Shown here: positions 29,123-35,465 of the stretch, in pieces
Layout: each line of letters begins with the position of its first letter
Position numbering within the stretch: the first letter of the stretch is position 1
Source of the DNA: CAZUVQ01 sp964623915
GTDB taxonomy: Bacteria; Bacillota; Clostridia; UMGS1883; UMGS1540
Direction of reading: 5' to 3'
Length of the DNA: 35,465 nt
NCBI GenBank assembly: GCA_964623915.1
Contig: CAZUVQ010000002.1
Coordinates: forward strand, 1 to 35,465
Program-made: the position numbers and the translations under genes
Notes under the pieces: model-generated
Database searches by the model: none
Told to the model about the DNA's origin: nothing
The model's input: only the letters and a program-made list of their open reading frames with translations

Positions 29123-29950
29123 TTCTTCTTCTTTAACTGACCGGTTTAGTTCATTTTCAACTTGAATTAAAAAAGCTTCAACCTCTTCGCGGGAAATAGC
29201 CGCAACGCTTGAAAAGGGGTGTTCCAGTGCAGTTTTAAGCTTTTCAAAAGCTTCTTCCTTTTCGCCCAAAGCATAGAGTGTTTTAGCATAATTATAATAA
29301 GGAATGGGAAACTTCGGAGCACGCTCCATAATTTCAATATAAATTTCACGGCTTTTTTCATATTCACCTAAAAGGTAATAATTTTGACCGAGATTGTCTG
29401 CAATAACATCGTCGGTGCTGTTATATTCTCTTGCTTCAAGGTTAATTTCAAGGGCACGCTTTATGTCACCCTTCATAAGAAGGAGATATCCGTAATCAGC
29501 ATAAACAACTGTTGATTTGTAATCGGGAAAAACCTCTTCTATTGTTTCAACAGCTTCGTTGATATTGCCCATCTTCCAAAGAAGAATTGCATAGTTGGTT
29601 TTAGCTCGTGCAAGAACGTCAGGCTTTTGTTTGTATGCCAAAACAGTATTAAGCATTTTTTCGGCTTTTTCAAGGTTACCCTCACGCATACACATATAAC
29701 CATAGTAAATTCTATGGTCAGGCTTCATTTTACCTGTTTTATAAGCTTTTTCAAAAAGGTCAAACATTTTTGGTGTATTGTTATGGTAGTTAAACCTTGC
29801 AAGCATTATATATATTTCAGGAAGCTTGCTGAATACTAACCAGAGCAGCGAAACTATTACAATAGCAAAGCCAATAAGTATGCCGCCTTTCATAAAAGCA
29901 AAAAACACAATTGCCGCTAAAATAAGAAAGTTGAAAATACCTTTAAGCAT
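29120..29950 (-). CDS. Membrane-anchored TPR protein
   Basis: The 276 residues begin with two hydrophobic helices (about 1-20 and 22-40), followed by about six tetratricopeptide repeats (about 55-260), e.g. YYGYMCMREGNLEKAEKML, NYAILLWKMGNINEAVETIE, YGYLLLMKGDIKRALEI and NLGQNYYLLGEYEKSREIY. The C-terminus is acidic. GGAGAT precedes the ATG. TPR arrays mediate protein binding; the partner is unknown. The gene stands alone. Confidence 0.8.
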   Translation of the reverse strand: MLKGIFNFLILAAIVFFAFMKGGILIGFAIVIVSLLWLVFSKLPEIYIMLARFNYHNNTPKMFDLFEKAYKTGKMKPDHRIYYGYMCMREGNLEKAEKMLNTVLAYKQKPDVLARAKTNYAILLWKMGNINEAVETIEEVFPDYKSTVVYADYGYLLLMKGDIKRALEINLEAREYNSTDDVIADNLGQNYYLLGEYEKSREIYIEIMERAPKFPIPYYNYAKTLYALGEKEEAFEKLKTALEHPFSSVAAISREEVEAFLIQVENELNRSVKEEE

Positions 29951-30099
29951 TAAATCATCTCCGAATAATTTTTATAAAATTACGCATATTTAAATTGCAC
30001 AATAAAATACGCACAGCTTACATTAAAACACATTTTCAATTTTTTGTCTATAAGAAAAGTGTGAATTTTTGTAAAATTCTTTAAAATTTATTAAAATTC

Positions 30100-30128
30100 T
30101 TGACTTTTTTATAAAAAAATTGTACAAT
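30100..30128 (+). promoter_or_regulatory. SigA promoter of the small membrane protein gene
   Basis: TTGACT (30100-30105), a 17-base spacer and TACAAT (30123-30128), 35 bases before the ATG. The sequence AAAATTCTT is repeated directly upstream (30073-30081 and 30094-30102). Confidence 0.7.
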
Positions 30129-30162
30129 TAGAAAAGTAATAATAAGGCAGGGGGTGAAAAAT

Positions 30163-30654
30163 ATGGCAAAAAAATCTGTTAAGCTTTCCCGAGAAGAAAA
30201 GGAGCATATTGACAATCAGGTTGTATTGGCAACCGCAATAGGTTTAGTAGGTTCTATATTTCTTTTATATCTGTATCGTTATATGAATTCATCATATATT
30301 ACTCAGACGTACTTGTTCACTGAAATTATAATATATCTTTGTGTAGCAGGTGTTCTGGCAGGGGCGATACTGTATTATGTTAAAAAGGATAAAAAGTTTA
30401 TCAGACCGGTTCCTTATCTTGCAGGCGTTGTAGCATCGCTTTCCATAGTTCGCTTTCATGCAAAAATTGCTCTTGCTTTGCGTGCAATAAAAGTTGCTTC
30501 CTTATGGAGATGGTTTACAAATCTTTTCGGTAAGCAGCCGAGCCAGGTTCTGACGGCTTATATCTTTGTTTATTTGGGAATAGTTGTATATTTAGTATTA
30601 ACATATATTCATTTTGGTAAAATGTTAAAAAAAGGCAAACAAAAAAAAGTGTGA
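30163..30654 (+). CDS. Small integral membrane protein, unknown function
   Basis: From the ATG at 30163 (GGGGGTG 6 bases upstream, preferred over the GTG at 30154 that is part of that site) it has 163 residues. It has four probable transmembrane helices (about 21-40, 51-71, 83-105 and 129-150) and is basic at both ends. I do not recognise the family. It is a single-gene unit with its own promoter and terminator. Confidence 0.7.
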   Translation: MAKKSVKLSREEKEHIDNQVVLATAIGLVGSIFLLYLYRYMNSSYITQTYLFTEIIIYLCVAGVLAGAILYYVKKDKKFIRPVPYLAGVVASLSIVRFHAKIALALRAIKVASLWRWFTNLFGKQPSQVLTAYIFVYLGIVVYLVLTYIHFGKMLKKGKQKKV

Positions 30655-30677
30655 TGAATCACACTTTTTTTGTTTGC
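30635..30677. terminator. Bidirectional intrinsic terminator
   Basis: A near-perfect long inverted repeat: GCAAAC, A-run and GTGTGAT pair with ATCACAC, T-run and GTTTGC around a 2-base centre. It overlaps the 3' end of the membrane protein gene and serves the convergent ACT gene. Confidence 0.9.
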
Positions 30678-30681
30678 ACTA

Positions 30682-31113
30682 TTATATTCTGTAAACATCC
30701 GATAAGTCAGCAGTTTTAATACCGTTTTGTGATAGAATTGATTCAGCTTTCCCGGGGTCTGAAAGCTTCATTGCGACAAAAGCACAGTTTTCACCCTTGC
30801 CTATGAAAGCGTAGATGTAGTCAATTTCTATATTGTTTTCACGAATTAAATTCAGCACGGCAGCAAGCCCACCCGGTCTGTCTTCCACGCACACGGCAAG
30901 AATATCATTTGTCTTTACAATAAAACCCTGTTCACGGAGCACTTTCTTTGCTTTGTCGGGGTCATTTACAATCAGGCGCAATATTCCGAAATCAGTTGTA
31001 TCCGCTATTGAAAGCGCACTGATATCTATGGAGGCTTCACCTAAAATATTTAAAACCTCTGCCATTTTACCTGATTTGTTTTCAAGAAATGCTGAAACCT
31101 GTTTAATAAACAT
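30682..31113 (-). CDS. Tandem ACT-domain amino-acid-binding protein
   Basis: The 143 residues contain two ACT domains: about 1-68 (VSAFLENKSGKMAEVLNILG, ISALSIADTTDFGILRLIV) and about 70-143 (VCVEDRPGGLAAVLNLIREN, IDYIYAFIG). Such free-standing ACT proteins are often encoded next to paaK/ior genes and probably sense an aromatic amino acid or product. AGGAGG lies 8 bases before the ATG. It is the last gene of the operon, 12 bases after paaK. Confidence 0.88.
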   Translation of the reverse strand: MFIKQVSAFLENKSGKMAEVLNILGEASIDISALSIADTTDFGILRLIVNDPDKAKKVLREQGFIVKTNDILAVCVEDRPGGLAAVLNLIRENNIEIDYIYAFIGKGENCAFVAMKLSDPGKAESILSQNGIKTADLSDVYRI

Positions 31114-31125
31114 CAGATATCCTCC

Positions 31126-32424
31126 TTAATGTAATTTTCTGTTATCAATTACTCTTTTAGCCTTACCTTCACTGCGGATAATGGATTTTGGGCTGACAAG
31201 GGTAATCTTTGCGCCGATTCCCAATACAGACCTAAGCCTTTCTTTTATGTCTCCTTCAATTTTAGCAATTGATTTGACATCATCAGCAAAGAATGCTTCA
31301 CTCATTTCAACCTGAACATCAAGTGTATCGGTATTGTTCACCCTGTCAACTATTATCTGATAGTTCGGAGTGATGCCTCCTACATTTAATAAAACCTCTT
31401 CTATTTGTGACGGGAACACATTGACACCTCGGATGATAAGCATATCGTCGCTTCTGCCACAAGGCTTGTTCAAGCGGACGAATGTTCTGCCACATTCACA
31501 GGCATTTATATTAAGTGATGCAATATCTCTTGTTCTGTACCTGATGAGAGGGAAACCCTCTTTTGTAATTGTAGTGAAAACCAGTTCTCCTGATTCACCG
31601 TAAGGGAGAACTTCGCATGTATCGGGATCAATAATTTCAGGGATAAACATATCCTCTGAAACGTGCATACCCTTTTGCACTTCACATTCATAAGATACTC
31701 CCGGCCCCATGATTTCTGACAGCCCGTAAACATCGTATGCTTTTATATTAAGCTTTTCCTCAATGGCAAGGCGCATATCCTCTGTCCATGGTTCAGCACC
31801 AAAAACACCTGCCCTAAGCTTTAACTGATCCCTTACACCCATTTCCTCGATAGCCTCTCCCAAATACATGGCATATGAGGGCGTACAACACAGAACAGTT
31901 GTGCCGAAATCAATCATTGTCTGAATCTGCCTTGCTGTATTTCCTGATGATATGGGAATTACCGTTGCGCCTATTTTCTGAGCCCCGTCATGTGCACCCA
32001 AGCCGCCCGTGAAAAGACCGTAACCGTAGGCTACCTGAATAAAGGAATTTTGGTCAGCACCCACTGCCGCAAACTGGCGAGCCATACATTCGCTCCAACC
32101 GTCAAGATCCTGCTTTGTATATCCTACGACAATCTGCTTGCCCGTTGTTCCGCTTGATGCGTGAACACGTACAATATCACTCATGGGTACAGCAAAAAGG
32201 CCGTAAGGATAATAATCTCTTAAATCCTGCTTGTAGGAGAAAGGCAAAAGGTGCAAATCCTGTATGCCACTGATATCAGATGGCTTTAAGCCCTTTTCAT
32301 CCATACGCATTTTAAAGAGAGATACATTTTCATACATTCTCTTAACCTGCCAAATAAGCTTTTTACTCTGTAATTTTTCTAATGCTTCACGTGGCATACA
32401 TTCAGCCTTGTTATTGTATATCAT
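31126..32424 (-). CDS. paaK: Phenylacetate-CoA ligase
   Basis: From the ATG at 32424 (GGAGTG 6 bases upstream) it has 432 residues; the longer frame overlaps iorB. It is an AMP-forming ligase with ASSGTTGKQ (about 90-98), the YGLSE motif (about 234-238), the core RYRTRDIA, RSDDMLIIRGVNVFPSQIEE (about 319-338) and a C-terminal SEGKAKRV lysine motif. It forms aryl-acetyl-CoA from ATP, arylacetate and CoA, or may run in concert with IOR. It is encoded directly after iorB. Confidence 0.93.
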   Translation of the reverse strand: MIYNNKAECMPREALEKLQSKKLIWQVKRMYENVSLFKMRMDEKGLKPSDISGIQDLHLLPFSYKQDLRDYYPYGLFAVPMSDIVRVHASSGTTGKQIVVGYTKQDLDGWSECMARQFAAVGADQNSFIQVAYGYGLFTGGLGAHDGAQKIGATVIPISSGNTARQIQTMIDFGTTVLCCTPSYAMYLGEAIEEMGVRDQLKLRAGVFGAEPWTEDMRLAIEEKLNIKAYDVYGLSEIMGPGVSYECEVQKGMHVSEDMFIPEIIDPDTCEVLPYGESGELVFTTITKEGFPLIRYRTRDIASLNINACECGRTFVRLNKPCGRSDDMLIIRGVNVFPSQIEEVLLNVGGITPNYQIIVDRVNNTDTLDVQVEMSEAFFADDVKSIAKIEGDIKERLRSVLGIGAKITLVSPKSIIRSEGKAKRVIDNRKLH

Positions 32425-32437
32425 AAATTCACTCCAA

Positions 32438-33004
32438 TCACAGATTATAACCCTTGTCAAAAGCAACAAGGTTTATATCAAGATATTTTGACGGGACCGT
32501 TCTTTTTATGGCATCAATCCACTTTTCATAAGGAATATCCGTAGATTTTGCCATAAGCCCAATTAATACCACGTTAACAGACTTTATGTTGCCTGCTTCT
32601 CTGGCAATGGAAAGTGCATCAACTGTTTTTATATTAAGTTTTTCTGAAATTTTTTCTGAAATATTTTCAGGGTACTTTGCCGCACCTGTTATTACGGGCA
32701 TCGGGTCAAGCTTCTGCGTGTTTACTATCATAACACCGTCAGTTTTTAAATAGGGGATGGCACGATAAGCCTCAAGAAGCTCAAATGCTAAAATAATATC
32801 AGCCTCTCCAGCATTAATAACGGGTGAATGTACTTTGTCGCCGTATCGCACATAAGTCACAACACTACCGCCACGCTGGCTCATTCCGTGTACCTCGGAA
32901 ACCTTCACATCATAGCCTGCATCAATAAGCACGGCACCTAATATTCTGCTTGCAAGGAGTGTGCCCTGACCGCCTACACCTACTATCATTATGTTTTTCG
33001 TCAT
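32438..33004 (-). CDS. iorB: Indolepyruvate:ferredoxin oxidoreductase, beta subunit
   Basis: From the ATG at 33004 (AGGAGGAG upstream) it has 188 residues. It shows the gamma-domain features IMIVGVGGQGTLLASRILG, VSEVHGMSQRGGSVVTYVRYG and DIILAFELLEAYR. It starts 1 base after the iorA stop. With IorA it oxidises aryl pyruvates (indolepyruvate, phenylpyruvate) to aryl-acetyl-CoA and reduces ferredoxin. Confidence 0.95.
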   Translation of the reverse strand: MTKNIMIVGVGGQGTLLASRILGAVLIDAGYDVKVSEVHGMSQRGGSVVTYVRYGDKVHSPVINAGEADIILAFELLEAYRAIPYLKTDGVMIVNTQKLDPMPVITGAAKYPENISEKISEKLNIKTVDALSIAREAGNIKSVNVVLIGLMAKSTDIPYEKWIDAIKRTVPSKYLDINLVAFDKGYNL

Positions 33005-33005
33005 G

Positions 33006-34736
33006 TCAGTTCTCCTCCTTTTCAATTGCACCAAATGGGCAGACGTTAATGCAAAGCCCACATCCGTTACACTGGTTTTTATCAATAACCACCTTATCAT
33101 CTAAAACTGAAATTGCAGGACAGCCAAGCTTCATACACATTCTGCAATTTTTGCATTTATCATTTATCACGTAATTTCCTTCGTATTTACAAGTTTTTAA
33201 AAGAGCGCAAGGCCTTTGTGCAATAATTACGGAGGGTTCATCTGTATTTAATTCTGCTTTAACAATTGATTCAAATTTTTTAACATCAAAGGGGTCTGCC
33301 ACTGTTACACGTTTTATTCCTATTGCACGGACAAGTGCCTCAAGGTCAACAGCGGCAGTTTCTTCGCCGCGGATTGTATAGCCTGTTGCAGGGTTGTTCT
33401 GATGACCTGTCATACCTGTTATTGAATTGTCAAGTATTATAACCGTCGCATTGCCCTTGTTGTAGACAATATCTATAAGACCTGTAATCCCAGAATGAAG
33501 GAAGGTTGAATCACCTATTACCGCTACTGCCTTTGCGTCCTTGCCCTGCGCCTGTAAAAAGCCGTGCAATGCGCTTACTGATGCCCCCATACAAATAGTT
33601 GAATCTATGGAATCAAGCGGAGCAACTGCGCCAAGAGTGTAACAGCCGATATCTCCCGAAACGGTTAAGCCCATTTTTTTCAGAACATAAAATGCCCCTC
33701 TGTGAGGACAACCTGCACACATTACGGGAGGCCTTGCCGGAACTGCTTCATCCTGCATTGCGTGTGCCGGAGGATCCTCAAATAAAACCTTATTTCTAAG
33801 ATACTGTGCTGAATACTCACCTTCCAGTGTGAAATGCTTTTTTCCTTCTACATTAATTCCCATAGCGAGGATTTGTTCCTCAATAACAGGGTCAAGCTCT
33901 TCAATAACGTAAACTGCTGTGTGTTTTGATACAAAATCAGAAATAAGCTCTTTTGAAAGAGGGTAAACCATGCCGAGCTTTAGGTAGCTTACCTTGTCAC
34001 CAAAGGCTTCCTTTGCATATACATGTGAAGTGCCTGAGGTTATTACGCCTATTTCCTTTGAATTTATTTCCACAGTATTAAGTTCGGTTGTTGCTGCAAA
34101 TTCACGTATTTTATTCATTCGCTCTTCAACGACAGTGTGCCTCATTTTTGCATATCCCGGCATCATAACATATTTAGGGACATTTTTTTCATAAGCTTTT
34201 ACAGGGATTTCTTCACGTGGTGATTCTGTAACAAGGCTTTGTGAATGAGATACACGTGTGGACAAACGAATCATTACAGGTGTATCAAACTTTTCACTCA
34301 GTTCAAATGCTTTTTTTGTATATTCAAGGCATTCACGGCTGTCCGAGGGCTCAAGCATCATTATTTTTGCCGCCCTTGCATAATGGCGTGAATCCTGTTC
34401 ATTCTGTGATGAGTGCATTCCAGGGTCATCGGCAACACATATTACCATGCCTCCTGTAACACCTGTGTAGCTTGCTGTGAATACAGGGTCGGCACAGACG
34501 TTTAAACCAACATGCTTCATGCATGTCATACTCCTTGCACCGCCAATTGATGCTCCTATTGCCACTTCACAGGCAACCTTTTCGTTGGTTGCCCATTCAA
34601 CAAACACATTATCAAATTTTGCCATACATTCCGTTATTTCGGTGCTGGGCGTTCCCGGGTATGATGATACAACCCTGACACCTGCTTCATAAGCACCTCT
34701 TGCAACTGCTTCGTTGCCGAGCATGAGCTTTTTCAT
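33006..34736 (-). CDS. iorA: Indolepyruvate:ferredoxin oxidoreductase, alpha subunit
   Basis: From the ATG at 34736 (TTGGAGGAA upstream) it has 576 residues. It includes the pyrimidine-binding part (EVAIGASIGGARSMTCMKHVG), the TPP-binding GDSTFLHSGITGLI...LDNSITGMTGHQ, and a C-terminal ferredoxin domain with CKNCRMCMKLGCP and CNGCGLCINVCP for two [4Fe-4S] clusters. It is the large subunit of the oxygen-sensitive aromatic 2-oxoacid oxidoreductase. iorB overlaps the operon by tight spacing. Confidence 0.96.
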   Translation of the reverse strand: MKKLMLGNEAVARGAYEAGVRVVSSYPGTPSTEITECMAKFDNVFVEWATNEKVACEVAIGASIGGARSMTCMKHVGLNVCADPVFTASYTGVTGGMVICVADDPGMHSSQNEQDSRHYARAAKIMMLEPSDSRECLEYTKKAFELSEKFDTPVMIRLSTRVSHSQSLVTESPREEIPVKAYEKNVPKYVMMPGYAKMRHTVVEERMNKIREFAATTELNTVEINSKEIGVITSGTSHVYAKEAFGDKVSYLKLGMVYPLSKELISDFVSKHTAVYVIEELDPVIEEQILAMGINVEGKKHFTLEGEYSAQYLRNKVLFEDPPAHAMQDEAVPARPPVMCAGCPHRGAFYVLKKMGLTVSGDIGCYTLGAVAPLDSIDSTICMGASVSALHGFLQAQGKDAKAVAVIGDSTFLHSGITGLIDIVYNKGNATVIILDNSITGMTGHQNNPATGYTIRGEETAAVDLEALVRAIGIKRVTVADPFDVKKFESIVKAELNTDEPSVIIAQRPCALLKTCKYEGNYVINDKCKNCRMCMKLGCPAISVLDDKVVIDKNQCNGCGLCINVCPFGAIEKEEN

Positions 34737-34753
34737 TACAATTTCCTCCAATT

Positions 34754-35465
34754 CTAACCGTTCACCTGAACAGAAACAAGGCTAATGCCGCAGTATATTT
34801 CACGTAATCGTGGTTTTTCTATCTTACCAGTTGGATTTCTAGGTACATCTGCAAAAATAATTTTTTTAGGTCTTTTATATTTCGGAAGGTCAAGGCAAAA
34901 TTCAAAGGCTTCTTCTTCCGTCATAGTGCAGCCTTCCTTAACTTCAATTACAGCCGCCGCAATTTCGCCGAGGCGAGCGTCGGGAAGACCAATTACAGCA
35001 ACGTCTTTTATTGCATTATTGCGCCTTAAAAAGTCCTCAATCTGAACAGGGTATAGGTTTTCTCCGCCTGTTATAACAACATCTTTCTTACGGTCAACAA
35101 GAAAAATAAAGCCTTCATTATCCTCAATAGCCATGTCGCCGGTGAAAAGCCACCCGTCATGCAGAACTTCTTTTGTGGACTTTTCGTCTTTATAGTAACA
35201 AGACATCAATCCGGGGCCGCAAACAGCAAGCTCACCAACTTCACCACGTGGCACGCTGTTGCCGTTTTCATCAACTATTTTTACCTGCCAGCCAAAGCCT
35301 GCCTTACCGATAGCACCGACCTTTTCTATGTTTTCAACACCAAGGTGAACACAGCCTGGACCTATTGATTCGCTCAGCCCATAGTTTGTGTCATATTCAT
35401 GTTTTGGGAATACCTTTTTCCAGCGTTTAATAAGGCTCGGCGGCACAGGCTGGGCCCCTATGTGC
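34754..35465 (-). CDS. AMP-forming acyl-CoA synthetase, 3' part only
   Basis: The frame is open to the right edge, so the N-terminal half lies outside the window; about 237 residues remain. Visible motifs are NYGLSESIGPG (A5), GWLFTGDMA (A7), DRKKDVVITGGENLYPVQIE (A8) and the catalytic lysine of NPTGKIEKPRLRE (A10). It resembles long/medium-chain or aryl acyl-CoA synthetases rather than PaaK. It is the first visible gene of the operon, 17 bases upstream of iorA; the product and promoter cannot be determined from this piece. Confidence 0.9.
   Translation of the reverse strand, partial: HIGAQPVPPSLIKRWKKVFPKHEYDTNYGLSESIGPGCVHLGVENIEKVGAIGKAGFGWQVKIVDENGNSVPRGEVGELAVCGPGLMSCYYKDEKSTKEVLHDGWLFTGDMAIEDNEGFIFLVDRKKDVVITGGENLYPVQIEDFLRRNNAIKDVAVIGLPDARLGEIAAAVIEVKEGCTMTEEEAFEFCLDLPKYKRPKKIIFADVPRNPTGKIEKPRLREIYCGISLVSVQVNG

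Noticed and set aside
1..35465. CRISPR array, insertion sequence or retron
   Set aside because: No regularly spaced repeats, transposase or reverse transcriptase frames were seen on either strand.

Overview
The window looks like a draft chromosome of a spore-forming, AT-rich member of the Clostridia (Bacillota). The evidence is strong AGGAGG ribosome-binding sites with frequent TTG/GTG starts, consensus SigA promoters with 17-bp spacers, several sporulation genes (ylbJ/spoVV-like, yqfC, yqfD, spoVB-like), the Firmicutes block phoH-pgpH-ybeY-era-yqzL-recO, and a fermentative indolepyruvate:ferredoxin oxidoreductase. A finer placement (for example Oscillospirales) would be a guess. A run of exactly 100 N (19465-19564) marks a scaffold gap.

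Region 1 (1-2265) is one end of an integrated mobile element. It has a partial leftward gene, two interlocked divergent promoters, a roughly 315-nt block with a long-range closing stem and several internal helices (candidate structured RNA), an excisionase-like HTH protein and a tyrosine recombinase. The recombinase ends 11 bases before the 3' end of a tRNA-Ser(CGA), the probable attachment site. A truncated second tRNA-Ser(CGA) lies about 140 bases upstream of the intact one.

Region 2 (2404-6671, minus strand) holds tadA, then an operon of an ABC exporter with a zinc-ribbon N-terminal extension, a DUF1854 protein and the c-di-AMP receptor DarA, then a zinc-ribbon protein. Region 3 (6793-9729, plus) is an ArsR-controlled operon: ArsR, ArsP-type permease, membrane-anchored thioredoxin, CcdA and a small thioredoxin-fold protein. 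It probably links metalloid export to thiol redox chemistry across the membrane. Region 4 (9731-12569, minus) has pyrimidine-nucleoside phosphorylase, a short independent transcript with a 19-codon ORF, and a CofE-like ligase. Region 5 (12779-14691, plus) is DUF5685, a J-domain protein with a Cys-rich tail, and a membrane protein.

Region 6 (14699-18252, plus) is the ribosomal/transcription cluster rpmG-secE-nusG-rplK-rplA-rplJ-rplL, with two L1-type mRNA binding sites and an L10 leader with a terminator. rpoBC does not follow rplL. Instead ylbJ lies on the opposite strand, followed by the assembly gap. Region 7 (19616-29052, plus) is yqfC-yqfD-phoH-pgpH-ybeY-era-yqzL-recO-spoVB-mazG-hup, tightly packed and partly overlapping. 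Region 8 (29079-30677) has a TPR membrane protein and a small membrane protein. Region 9 (30682-35465, minus) is an aryl-pyruvate oxidation operon: acyl-CoA synthetase (partial), iorA, iorB, paaK and a tandem-ACT regulator.

The items most worth a second look are the structured-RNA candidate with its interlocked promoter switch, the tRNA-Ser remnant beside the integrase, the 19-codon transcript at 11.1-11.3 kb, the yqzL/recO overprint and the hairpin-bridged ribosome-binding site of nusG.
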